Origin: Lanius collurio
Taxonomy: Eukaryota > Chordata > Aves > Passeriformes > Laniidae
Assembly: GCA_020086605.1 (NCBI GenBank)
Contig: JACBWW010000047.1
Location: 1,469,506 to 1,533,505, forward strand
Direction of reading: 5' to 3'
DNA length: 64,000 nt
A model generated the notes under the pieces. The model worked only from the letters and a program-made list of their open reading frames with translations, was not told the origin of the DNA and ran no database searches. Position 1 is the stretch's first letter. Each line of letters begins with the position of its first letter. Positions 12,268 to 25,468 of this stretch are shown here, in pieces. The position numbers and the translations under genes are program-made.

Positions 12268-15200
12268 CTCAGCTATGGAACCAGGAAGCTAAACCACAAC
12301 TACTCCATCATGTAAAGCTGGGCTCTTCCCTTAGCTGAAAAGCACAGTCTTAAACCTAAGAAAAATGACAGTATTCGTAATTTATGTTGCTAAATTGGCA
12401 TACAGAAATCACTCTTTTTTTTGCAAGTTGGCCTACAGAAAACACCTGTGGAATAATTGGCATCAAAATTACTCTATTCAGAAAAGCAAAAATGTTTCAT
12501 TACAAAACAGTTAAAACAGTTCAAGCTATGAGCTGCTTCAGGAGCCAAAGAACTCAGTTGCCTGCTTGGCTCACCTGAATTTCCCATAAAATCCTGTAGC
12601 ACGTCCCTAGTGGAGGAGAGGTGCTGGTGGTGGGAGCTGTTTGTGAATGCAGGACAAACCCAGGGTTAGCACTGGCCTTGGATACACGGACTGCAGACCT
12701 GATGTCCCAAGATATCACTTGCACCCAAGAAAACTTCACACTCCTCCAAAGGAAAATATTTCAGTTCCACCAGAAAAAATAGTCCAACCATAGAAAATAG
12801 ACATTTCAGCTACAGAAAAATTTACTATTTCTCTGCAGAAAACACTGGGGTTTGCTAATCTTCCTTTTCTCCATCAATTTTTACAATATAACATTTTCCT
12901 GTTGCAAAAATGTGAGGTAGGGAACCTTCAGGATAACTAGTATTTCCCACACAGAAAACAAGTATAATCTTTTGGCTCTAAGGTTTAAGCTAACTAAAAA
13001 TAAACAAAAACACCAACAACCTCTGAACCAAAAACCCCTGAAGTCAACATTTCCCAGACAGAGGACAATATATGTTGTAAAAAGTGTATTTTCTGTGAGA
13101 AACAAAACGGACAGAAAGCTTCCCACCCTGCTTGCAGACAAAACTGAGTAAGCCAGAGGATCATACCTGTATGCCAACTGACATTTGAGGAATAGTATCA
13201 TTTAGGCAATACAGACCTAAAGACAGGAAATTTCCTTGAGAAAAATAAAAATTTAAAACCCTGCAGAGAAACAATAACCTCTGGTACAACAAATGGCTAT
13301 TAACCCCAGCTAGTCATCGTTTGCAGAAATGCCATAGACCTTAACTGGGGTGATGATTTTAGAAAGAAAATATTTGCTTTTTAAAGTAATAAATCAAATT
13401 TTAAATTTAAATAGATGATTTGGATTCATCTCTGGCATTTAGAGTGCCAAGTTAATTGTACTACGCTGTTGCAAAGCCACTTTTCAGAGAAGCACCAGGA
13501 GCTACGATTATGAGTGTGAACCAGGCTGCTGCTATCAGAGGGGGCAGCAGGACCCCTGTCAGTAAGACACTACTTCCCATCTCATGGAACAGGCTGAGGA
13601 GCCCAACTCACAAGTCAAGAGAGCCTCAGGGATCCACGTAGATCAAAGTAGTTTACAGGAGCCTGAGGCTGCCTGTACAAATTGAGTGAAGTTCTCAGTT
13701 CTCAGCCCAAGAGTAATTGAGTGGGACAGGTTTTAGGCAGTACTTAGAAAGCCTCCACACTTTGGTCCTACACAGGTACAGGAAGCACCAGCAGAGCAAG
13801 TTCCCTGTTGAGCTGATCCTCTTTCATTGCAGATTTGAAGACGCTACCACCAACTAGTAACTTCAGAACATTTATTGTCTCTCTCACATCCTTTTGCTCT
13901 GATATTCTCCATGGAGCTGTTTGCCACCCAGGTATTTTCTGCATTTTGCCCAGACCACACAGATTTAATTTTCAAGTGCCTTTTCCAAGCAAGAAGGGGA
14001 AAACTCATTTGGTACATTAGAAGGAAGTTAAGTATCTCTCCATGCAGTGGCAAATGCTTACCCTTTTTGATAGATGTGTTGGGAGCAACAGAGGGTAAGT
14101 TCACCTTTGATGTGGGTTTGGAGAGCTCCAGTGCTTTGTGTACTCTTTTGGGCTAAAGCAAACACAAGATAATTTGCCTTTCTGCAGCATGGTTCCAACT
14201 CAAGCTAGAATTTGACAAAGAAAAACAATGCTAATAAAGCAAGTGTGAAGGAAATCCAGATATTCACGATTTGCATGGCAAAATCTTCTACTCTCCTTTG
14301 GACATGAGTGAAAATGGGACTTTGGATTTGCAATATTCAGCTAGAAGCCCAACTACACATCACAGCTTCCCCCTCAGCACTATCCAGAAACCAGAGCTCA
14401 ACCTTGCTTTCCAGAGCAGGCCTTCAACTAACACCTCATGCTGCAGCTCCTGACAAGATAAACCTTTCTCCCTGCTCAGGAATGTTAGGGACAGGTTTTG
14501 ACCAGAACATTTCTGAGGACAGTAGTAAGGGCACGGAAGCCCCAGATTATTCTAATGTATACCCCATATATTCATGAAAGGAGTCAGGTTATAGAGGATG
14601 CAGTTCACAAACAAGTCCAATTACCAGTCTAAAGGGAAAAAAATATTTCTAAAAACAGTCCAGTTATGAGTCTAAAGAGCTGGAAACAGTACTATTTCTC
14701 CCTTTTAAACTGCAGCAGGGTTTCCAGAAATCACAGCAGAAATGTGGTTGCCATACATTCAAGAAACCGACTTCAGGTGGGCAACCTGCTCTAACAGATT
14801 TTGCCTTAACACACCAAACTGTACTTGCTAACACTTCCCATCCCAAAGCAGGTGCGTGCGTACAAGCGCAAGCAGCAAACCGGGGCTCCGAGCCGGGATC
14901 CAGTTGGAGCTGGATCCCAGGAAGCATGGGACACTGCCAGGGTTCCAACATGAGGCTTGGCTCCAGAAAGGATGGGAACCACTAGACGACACACTCTTTG
15001 GCACAGGTGGAGAACAACCCCAGAGAGCTGGAAGACAATCAAGTACAGACAAGCCACTGCAGCCAGCACTCAATACAGCTTCACACAAGCGTCCTTCTGT
15101 AACCCTCCAGCTTTACAATCATTTGTACGGTGAAATGGCAGCAGCAAACTGCAATATAAAGAGCAGCCATACTTTCAGAAATCAGTGGGGTATACGGCCC

Positions 15201-18200
15201 TGCAGAATAATTCTTCATAGAGGTAAATGTTTTCCAGTTATTCCTGTGGTATGCTTTTGACTGTCATTCAATCCACAGTGAATGCTATCAGCGTAGTAAG
15301 CTAATAGAACTGAAACCTTAACTAAGATTATTGATAGTGCCCTGTATCTAGTCCATTATAATCTCAGCACAGAGATTGTGAGTTCATAATAGCTAGCAAT
15401 AAAATATTTTTGTTCATAAAGAAGGAAGATAAACAATGCACAGATACATTGCTTAGAAGTACCCAATGATTTAAAACCTAAAAATATACAGTACTTGTTC
15501 CATCTAAAATGGCATTATTGTTTCATAAAAAGTTGACTGCACTGTCCTTTTAGTTACAAATTCTGTTTTTTTCAAGGACAATCTAATACAGAGTCATTTA
15601 AATTGCTAGGATTTATATCTCTAATAAACTGTAACCTGATAATCAAGGACCATAAAGGATTATTTTTTTCTCTTAAATTATCCCAGAGCAGCTGTAAAAG
15701 TTCAAAATCCACGGAACTGTGTGTACCTAGTCCTAATGACAAACACAGGTCTTCATCCTTGTGGCCTCAGCAAAACCCAATAGACTGGGCCCCTGAAAAG
15801 ACTAAAACGGTTGTTCTCCTCAAATATTTACTCATACTTCCTCCTTTCTCAAAACAGATGCCAAGCTCCTGCTGCCTCTTCATTTTCAAGAGTGTTTGGC
15901 TCTTTGTTTTAGCTCTCCTGGTGCTCTGCAGGAGCAGAAAGGCCTGGTGCAGTCTGCACCCACTGTCACACTCACACCAGGAAGGGACTGGGAGAAGAGC
16001 TGCTGCTTCTGTTTTACAAGGGTGCTCTGGGCGTTGGCATGTACATACACAAAGGGGCTGTTTTAATTCCTCACAAAGACAGATTTTATTGACTTATTTA
16101 TTATGCCTTCATTTTACTCAGGGTGGACTGAAACACTCAGTTTAGATTCACTTTTATACAGAAATCCAGTAACAGCAGAACTCTGTTTCCTTGTGCCAAT
16201 ACAATGAGAACCCAAAGATGGCCTCAATGAGTTTACCCTGTGACTCAGCCAGACCCCCAGGTCTCCAAACATTAAATTAAATGCCCTAAATTCTGCATCA
16301 GCCAGATGCTGATGATTTGCTTTGTTCACCTCATTTCCACTTACCCTGAGAGCCAGCCATGAACACCATTTCCTCCTCTATAAACTTGTCTTTTCTCTTC
16401 CCTTTCTTGAATGCCGTTTTCCCCTTCACTTTTTGTTGACAAATTCAAGTTACAGGACAAATTTATGAGAAGAGGAAAATATTTTGTGGGCCAAAATAAG
16501 CCAAGACAGGTCTGACAGCAAACAAGGCCCATCATAGCCTTGGGCCAGTCACGCATTCCAGCTAATATGGAGGGAATGGCATTGCTGGCAGGATATGTTT
16601 GGGGAGCACAGGCTGCCCCATGTGCTGTCTCCCCACAAACAGAGACATCCTCACTGTTACTAGATTCTCCTGGCTTTTCCCATTTTAAAAGGGCAGGGAA
16701 GAGAGGCCTGTGCACAAGCAATATAAATAAGTCCAAATAGAGACATAATTAGACTGCCTTTGCAACAATACCAAGAGCAGCAAAATCCCAAGCCTTTAGT
16801 AACAAATGACATTTTTGGTCTTGAATAGATTATAAGTACTATGGAATTGAAAGTCAACATTTTCCTTCCATTCACTAGCTCACATTTCTCTCACAATGGA
16901 GCCCCTTTATTAGCTAATCTCAGTCACCACATCCAGGGAAAGGAACAAGCAAACTGGCCTACAAGTCTTCAGCTCTGTGAGGTAACAGCTGCATGAAAGA
17001 CTTCAGGGAAAGGTGAACTCAGCAGAGGCACACTGGGGACACCAGGGACAGCTGCAGCCCTGGGTACTTTTGCTACTAAACACTCACCAGAGTAAAGGGC
17101 TCTGAGTCACAGCCATCTATGAAGCCAACAGCTAAATCCTCTTTCACTGCAGTTTTTGTTACTAATGATTTTATTGTTTCTCCGCAGCAATGCCAACAAG
17201 CATTAATTTTTCTTCCTCTTTGTATCCTTCAGTGCTCATACTTCTCTTCTCAGTGGCAGCTTTGTCTGGCACCCAGAGAATTATGCATAGGCTACACGCA
17301 GTCATTTACACCAGTGTAAAGCAGATTAAAATCGCTTCAGGATCAGGATGGTATTTGCTACCTTGCTTGCTGCACTGCAGGCACCCACCCCCCTTCAGCC
17401 AGATGTGATGCAATGGTGATTCCAGCCTCAGGCCTTTAAAGGCTGCAGCTCTGCTCTGTCCCGTTCCCCTGCCAAAGGGCCTGTCTATAAAGTTTTCAGC
17501 AAGACACATTTATTGAAACTCTGAGTAAACCAAAGATTCATTAAATGCCCTATCAGATGTAAAATACATTTTGCATGGTCCTGCAAAGGAAATTTCTGCA
17601 CTAAGATTAAAAGAAGTCACTGCCAAATATTCCAGAGAAATAATGTTTATAGATTGTGACTGATTCCATACTCCTTGCTAGAGCTACAGCCACACAGTGT
17701 AAGCCAAAGAAAAATCAGGTTCTGACTAATTTTAAAGTGCTGCATTGCTGAACCTCTAACTAGGTGGGGCAAGTGGGTGGAAAAGCTATTAGTAGCAAAC
17801 AGATAATTTTGGCTACCTGAGAACTAGGAAACTGGGGAAAAAAAAAAAACTGGAAAAAATACATCAAGAACAACCAATCACCTTAAATGGGTCAGCATTT
17901 AGGAATGCAGAAGTTTGTCATACTCTTTTAATTATAAGCGTAAGTTTAAGAATAAAAGACACAATTACAGCTGAAAAAAAACACCTCACTTGAAGACCAA
18001 GGGAATAGTTATGCTTCCTGCAACCTTCTAAACAAAACATTTCTAAGGTGGAATATATACATAAAGTACCATCAGAAATGCAGTAAGAATTCTTTTAAAA
18101 CTTCTGACCCATGGAGCAATCCCTTCCTAAGAATGTACTCTAGGTTTGAAAAGTCACTTTGTAAACACATTATGATTTTAAAAAGGCTGTGTGTTGGAGC

Positions 18201-19000
18201 AGAAGTGTTCTCCAGTCAAGCAAAAAAAACAAGACCAATCTGTAGAGCTCCCCAGGCACAGTGATCCTGTCCCCAGCCACAGCATCTCTCCATAGATCTT
18301 CAGAGATAGACTAAGCAACATGGCACAACACTGTCCTCCACTAGTATCAGGCCCATTAGTTAGCCTTCACCTTTCCAAGTTCTGGATCCCAGTTTTGCTC
18401 ACTCTGGTACCAACAGACACTAATGAAAAGCTCCTTCTCCACAGCTTGACTCCCCCATTTCCTAGGTTGCCCAGGCAGCCATGATGCACCCAGCTAACAT
18501 GTGAGTCACAAACCTGCACAAGGAACTGCAGCTTTGGATCTGAAATGTGGTTCTGAAATTTCCTTTGATTCTCAGAATTTTGTAATTTTAAAGTCCGGCC
18601 TCAAGGGGGAGATGCCAGAGTTAAGGATCATCATTGATCAGCATGTGCATGCTGCAATAATCCTAAAATTTGGGAAGGCCCAAATTGCATTGCCAAGATA
18701 ATCCTTCTCCTACAATTTCCCTTAGCCTTTGAGCTGTGCACTTAGTGACAACTCACACTGACCTTCTGCCAGCTGCAAAGTGACCACTGCTCCTTAAATA
18801 CAAATCCACATCAGTGAGTCAATTCCTGAAGCCAATGCTGAAACCCATCCTTGTCAATGGGAGCCCAGAACTGATCCCATTGGCTGGATCAGATTTATGC
18901 ATCAAGCACACACTGATTATAGAAATGCCAAATGTGTTGCAGGATTATATCCTTAGTTCCCATTAATTTGCAGTGCATATTTCCAGATGACTAAAGTAGT
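12268..19000. other. intergenic DNA, no gene recognised
   Basis: Unique sequence with a few short A runs (17838-17850, 17975-17982). A 180-codon plus-strand frame (15603-16145) begins with a non-ATG codon and has no recognisable domain. Nothing else can be supported. Confidence 0.55.
14895..14918. other. 9-bp-stem inverted repeat
   Basis: GGGATCCAG (14895-14903) and CTGGATCCC (14910-14918) flank a 6-nt spacer. No gene or element boundary is recognised around it. Confidence 0.7.
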
Positions 19001-22000
19001 AATCTTCTGCTCATTTTTCCACAGTTTGAATAAAAATACAGCTATTCAGTATCCTGCTCTCAGCAGCATGGACATCAACCCAAGCCTGGCTCAGTTAAAC
19101 TGATCTAAACTCTCAGCTTCATCTGGTTCCCCACGGCACATTTGGCTTTCTCATCACTATAAGCTTGATGCCATGCACTTCATGGCACAGGGCAATATAT
19201 TTACAGTGTTTGCAATACACAAAGTATTTACCTTATTCATTTGATCAGCATGTCCACAGACTCCACATCTCTAATAACAGATCATGCACCACCAGGCTGC
19301 TTTAAGGAGTCTGAGACAATAAGGAAGAGCCTAGGCTCAAGCTGAGGTCAAAAACCTATAGATGGTTTTCAGATATATTCACTGAAGTGGGACACATAAG
19401 GTCAGCAATACCTTGAGAACACTGCTGCAAGGGATTTTGTTACTGAATGTGAGGAGTACAGATACCTGCAGTTTCTGGGCATGCAGGAAGGCAGGCATGC
19501 AGGTCATGAACCAAGGTGGATCAGTGGATAACAGAAAAGGCTTACACATATTCAGAAGTTCTGGTCCCAGACACTGTCCTTACACCATGAGAGTACACTC
19601 AAGACACAAAGTACACTTGTAGGTGGTTCAGCACCCTGTCTCAAAACTCACAGAACTTAGGTGAGGTTCAGGGACAGAAAACTTTGACAGTTGAAGGTGA
19701 GTTTGGTTCAAGCCTGATCTCATCCTTTATCAGAAGCTGGACTTTATCCTGTTCATACACTATGACAAAAACATGCACTTTCCTTTCAAATTATGGCCAT
19801 ATATAAAGACTGGCTTTCAAAAGTCCTTTCCAAGAGAAAAAAAAGGCCTCTTTTCAACCATCATAAAGCCATGGGCAAAAGTATTGTGTCCTCTACATTT
19901 CTCTGAAGTTCCTTTCCCTTAAATGTAAATCTGTGCTGTAACCATGACTCATTCTTACTCAGCTTTTCTCAGATTTCCATGAGGAAACACTTGAAGCATT
20001 TGTATATTTGTGCACTGAGCATAATCTGACTTGCCTAGGTCTAACATCATATAAAAAGCTTGGTACTGTATCCAGCTCTGGCATAACAGTCAGATTTGAT
20101 GGGGAGGAGATTGGCAGGTAAATCAGGGGGTTAATATTTTGGTGTTTTTCCAGCAGTCCCCTGCAGAACAGGCAGGCTTTCCCTAAACAAAACCAGAAGG
20201 GAAGCCATCCATGCTGCTGGCAGCAGCACACACTGCTTCAGGTGTGCCCTCCTGCAGACTGAGCTGGTGGGAAGCTGTGTCCCAAGCAGGGAAAGGCCAG
20301 CACAGGAGAGAATGTGGCCTCTGCCCAGCTGGTCCCATGCTGCTCCCAGGCAGTCCATGCAGTCACATTCTGCATCCATGGCAAACTCTCAGTGTCCAGT
20401 GCACATGGTGAGGGCTGGGAAAGCAGCCAAGCGAAGGGCAGTCTCAGTACTGCATCACTTGTCCATTCAAGTTCTCCACAGATATTAATGGGACAGATGG
20501 AATAAGTGATTGGTCTCTAAGTGATCCAGCTTCTACTGGCTCAAACTGGAGCTTGAAGATAACATGCACAGGCAATAAACTCTCTAAAGAAGATTTACAA
20601 AGCAACAGATAATTTGGTTGAACAAAGCTAAGTTATAAGACATTTGCAAAGCCCCAAGCTCACCTAAAGGCACAAAGAACTCAAGAAAGTATCAAAAAAG
20701 TTATACAAGGAAAGAGAGAGAATAAAATAAATTCCCCTAATGTACCACAAATATCAACCACCACACACTACCTACAAACCATATGTTTTGCCCATCTGTT
20801 CTGTTATCTTCAACTAAATTTATAGTATTTGGGCTATCGGAAGAATTGTCAAGCTTGAGCTGGGCAGGATTATAAAACCTAGGTGTTATTACACTTTAAA
20901 AGACATTTCCCCCTCCCCCTACCATACCAGGCACAAGATTGTACATTTCTCTCTTGCAGCCTCCTGGCTCTGGTACTACAGAGGATGCTAGGCTTGTTCT
21001 CAGCTACAGTAAGTAGTAGGGCATCCCAGCCCCCAACAAAAGAATAGTTCCTCTGCCATTTTGATTTTTCTCTCTTTCCCATCCTTCTCTCTAGGTAGGT
21101 CAAAGAGAGAGGTGCCAAGGCTGAGGGTGCAGTGTCATTTCCTGCAAGCCAGTGAAACCCACATTATGTCAGGAGAGAGCTCCTATCTCTGCCTCAGCAA
21201 CGGTCAGCTTTCTGGGGCAGAGTTCCAGGAGCAAAACTTAAATTCTCCAGCTGCTGAGCCAGAATTTCAAATTTGAACCATCAAGGGTTATAGATCAGGG
21301 CTATGATCATTAAAGGCCAGTGCAGGCAAAGGATTAGGGCAGGAGAGCAACCATTTGCTTCAAAGCATATGGGCATTGGAGGTCTCCTTGGGAAGAAAAC
21401 AGTAAGGCCCCCTAAGTGATCCCTTCCCACCAGATGCATCATAAGCCAGAGAACACTGTGCTCCTACCACAGAGACTACCTCCACAGACTGCCTGTCGCT
21501 GCCCCTGAGGAAGCCAACAGCTTTTAAGTTGGTCTGGGAAAAAGCACTTCTAAACACAGCCTGGAATGGTCTTTTGGGTACAGCTCAGCATGCCAGATAT
21601 TTAAGATTCTTTGAAATAGAGCCCGAGTCTTGGGGGCCTGCATTTCTAAGTGCTCTTCTCCACTGCATGCTTCCATCCATGGTATGTTAGGTCTCTTCTG
21701 CACGTGCAGCCACAGTGCCTTTTCAGAATGTGTGCACACAGGGGAAACCTGCTTGGAAAATATCAACTCTGACTGTCAAGTCAAATAACAGCCCTTAATG
21801 CTGAACCCTCCCCACTTTGTGCACCAGATTCTCCAGTTAGTACATCGCTTGCAGCACCTGTCTACCTCTCAGCACCTCTTTCCAGGAAGCAAAGTGACTT
21901 GCACAGTTCCAAAAGCCTCCTAGGAAGTCCACAAATAAGTACAGCGGGGAAGATTCCAGTTTGCTTTTTTCACTTGCAGAGGATTACAGTAAATGTGACG

Positions 22001-24119
22001 ATTTTCCGCACAGAAGGTCTTTAAAGAGTGTGCAGAATTCCACTAGGTGCCTTATTAATGCCAAGTTGTGGAGCAAATGGTGCTGCACTCCTGCTGTCTG
22101 GTCCACCTGCCCAGTGCCAAGTGGTTCTCTCCAGTGCTGCCTCAACTTGCTGACTGCCAGGTGATAGTCTCCTGCTGCCCTGAGCCCTGCTGTGGAAGCA
22201 GTGCTGCCTTCACAATGTTCCCTTGTTTGCTTCAAGAGCTCATTTCTGAAAGGTGCTAAAACTCAGCATCGACCCCTGGGAGACTCCAGTTCCCCTTTTG
22301 CCCTTAAACAGCATGTACAGAGGCCATGCTGGCATGGCATTCCCCTCCCTTCTGGTTTCCAGGATGGATGGCAGATTGCAATGCAATTTTCCTCCCAGTC
22401 CCTCTGTATTCATGACTTCCACCCATTGTAATCAGCAGTCATTTCTGAGCCTGTCACTGTCACAGAAGAGGCAGATGAGTTCAGAAACGAGTCACAAGTG
22501 CTGTTCCATTTTTACAAACATTGCTACACACAACAGGGTTGTGGATATCCATTCAAATAAAGCTGAGAGGTAGGTTTTGTTACGATTTGGGTTTTTTTTT
22601 TTTTTACAGACTTTTTCAGTAAAGGGAAAGACTTCCATTGTTGACACCCATGCACTGGAAAGGAGGGCCAGGCTACAGAGTGAGTCCTTATCTTTTCTTC
22701 TTATAATGTCCAATCAAGTCTAGTCAGATAGAGCATCAGACACCCTAGGGTGCCTTGGAGAGTGGTAATTGGAGCAGTCAGGCAACATGGGAGCAAATCC
22801 CACTTCTAGGCAGTTAATTCCCTGGCTTTTACTACAAATAGACCTGCGTTCAGTGGTTCAGCAGTAGTACTAAAAAAATTAAATTTTACAATCAACAGGA
22901 GGACTTTTAAGAAGATCTGCTCTTGGCGAAATGTTTCCCTTTTTAACCCTTCCAGAAAAAAATCAACTCAGTTTAAAAGAAAAAAAAATATCTTTCAAAA
23001 CATTCTACCCTTTTTCTTTAGACAGCAGGAAAAAATATGTCCATTTATAAATCTGAATTTTTAAGCTTGAATTGTCACTGTAGAAAAAAAAGTCCATCTC
23101 TACTTTACAGATGCCCCAAACTGAAATGCTTTGAGAACTGCAGAGCAGGTTTTTTTGATACAGGTATAGCTATATTGATATAACACAAAATATTTCAGCA
23201 CTTACAGCCAAAACTATTAATTGAATTTGATCCAAACTAATAGCTGTCTTTGATTGCTTGAAGATTGCATTTGTGGCAAATGAAACTGATTAGGTAAAAA
23301 TAATAAATTCTTTTAGCCAAGTTGTTTGTCTTTTCATGGGTTTAAATTCAATACTGCATTCAATGTGGTGTTACAAACATACTAAGTTTACAAAAGCTGT
23401 TCCATTCTTCAAATCTTCCTAAAATCTTGTTAGCAGGATTGGGTCATTTTTTCCTATGCATATCCCCATTGATAACTCTAAATATGAGTCCAAACTCCAT
23501 ATTTATAATATATGTAATATCTGTGTGGGGCTGATAAAAGGCAACCACATAGGCAAGAGAAGAGATTTCTGAGAAAGGAAGCAGGCAGAGGGTTACATAA
23601 CATCTTACTTTTGTAAAGCAGAGAAATCTGACCTGGAGCTGACAAATGGGAATCCAGGAGTCCTGCAATGCCATTTGGACAGAGTCACTTTGGGAGTGGA
23701 GCAGGCCATGGAAACCACCCACATTTGAAGGAAATCAAAACTTTATTCCAAAGTTAATCCAGGATTTCATACATCCTTTTGTATATATGACATGAAAGAG
23801 ATCACTGTCCAGGATAAGCAAAGATAAAATCTTGCACAAGGGCAAGAAAGCAGGCCGTGGCACAGCAGGATTTAGGAGCAGGGCTGTAGTCATTCCCCTC
23901 CGTGTGCAGGAGAGCACACACATGCACGTGTGCTGCACACCTGCAGACCTGCTCACTCTGTTCATCTGAAACCCTCTTCTTCTAACAATTGCTGCCCCTA
24001 AGTAACACCGTGTGCCGCCGATGTCGCAAGGCAGGACAGTTGGCCTGTGATCAAGCAGCCAGCCAGAAAGAACAACACCACTGGGGATGTACAGTTTTGC
24101 CTTTTCCCACATTGAATGG
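19001..24119. other. intergenic DNA, no gene recognised
   Basis: Unique sequence with a T run at about 22590-22603 and A-rich runs near 22975-22990. The segment 22860-23440 is AT-rich. No exon or repeat family is identified. Confidence 0.55.
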
Positions 24120-24380
24120 GGCATTAACTTCAAAGTCTATGACCCTTTAAATCTTTAACAATAATTAATAGGAGAAAGATGACTAATATTTGTGTTTGCC
24201 ATTAAACCTGCTCTTGGGAGAGAAAATAAAAGCTCAAAGAAAGTGACATTTTGTGCAAGCAAAGTCAACAATATTAGTTATTCCTGAATTAGTTTGTCTT
24301 AACTCTGGTGTTAATGCTTTACTTGGCCTTGTGCTCCCAAGTGGATTGCATTTAGCACTTCAGTTCCTACAGCATGAAAT
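24120..24380. promoter_or_regulatory. candidate conserved noncoding element (AT-rich, TAATTA-bearing)
   Basis: Non-repetitive AT-rich DNA with a TAATTA homeodomain core (24162-24167), ATTAGTTATT and several TTAATG/TTAAC words, and no open frame of interest. Its texture resembles deeply conserved enhancers that fill gene deserts near developmental regulators such as SATB1. Conservation itself was not tested. Confidence 0.25.
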
Positions 24381-24935
24381 ACTTCACTGCATAGATGTCC
24401 CAGTGCTAACTAGAGCAACCTGAGGGCTGCAGCAATGTCTGCCAGTTGCCGTGGCTACTGCAGCCCTAAGAAACTGTCGCAGTCCAAGAAAAATCAGCTC
24501 ACACCTTCCAGTCCTGGATTCCAAACCTTGGGCTCATGGCCTCCACAGTGTCCCCAGAGCTAGGGTACTGGGCCCTGGGGGGAGCCAACACACCGAGTGG
24601 GCTGATGCTTTCCTAGCCCAGAGGAAGACTCACATTATCACCTCTAGGCATTGGCTTCAACACTGCCCACAGCAAGCCAATTTCACTTCAGAAGGTTTGT
24701 TTTCTTAAGACATGAATAGTCTGATGGGTTGGTTTTTTTCATCCATCAAGATCAATGTATTCTAGTCTAAACTGGGAATTCACAGAATGATTTTAAGAGG
24801 ACTCTGTGTTCATACCATCTCCAATGTGCTACCTCAGGGAAAACTGTAAAAAAATTGGAAAGCTGTTTCTTCACAGAGGTCTGATAGGCAGAGCCAGGTT
24901 TCTTCCACCCTGTGTGTAACAGCCCAACCAAGAGG

Positions 24936-24951
24936 TACATGTGCACATGTA
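24936..24951. other. perfect 16-bp palindrome
   Basis: TACATGTGCACATGTA is self-complementary. About one palindrome of this length is expected by chance in 64 kb, so it is noted without a functional claim. Confidence 0.7.
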
Positions 24952-25442
24952 AAGAGTTCAGAGTCTAAACCAATAAAAAAGACAAACTCTCCAGTTTTTC
25001 CTGTGCCAGCTTTAAACAGCCCGTGGAACATGAAGTAGCAAAGTTGTCAATTTTTTCCTAAGCTTTCACTGCAGATGCACACAGTGCCATTTTAAGATGC
25101 TGCCATGCTCACCACATCCTGGCATTCCTTTTTGCATACCAGTAGTGAAGCCAGGTCAGCAAATCCCCTCCACTGCTCACTCCTGAGCCAGGGACAGCAG
25201 GAAGTGAGAATTTGTTCAAATCTCCTGCAAAGATCGTGGGGAAGCTGGGAAATATAGGAAAGCCATGTGATAAGGAGATTTTCATATCCAGCTCTGCTGA
25301 GTGCTCTGCAAGCATGACCTCAAGACATGCCAAAGCAAGTGGAACCTGGGCCAGAAAGCATGGAGCTAGCAATTGCATTCCATGCTCTCCCTGGCCACTG
25401 TTCAGATAAACTTGCTACTACATTCAAGAATAGGATGAGCCT

Positions 25443-25468
25443 AGGATTCAAAGATAGGATTCAAAGAT
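25443..25468. repeat. perfect 13-bp tandem duplication
   Basis: aggattcaaagat is repeated exactly twice (25443-25455, 25456-25468). It is a recent-looking local duplication. Confidence 0.9.

Noticed and set aside
15603..16145. 180-codon plus-strand frame
   Set aside because: Non-ATG start, no recognisable family and no splice or promoter context.
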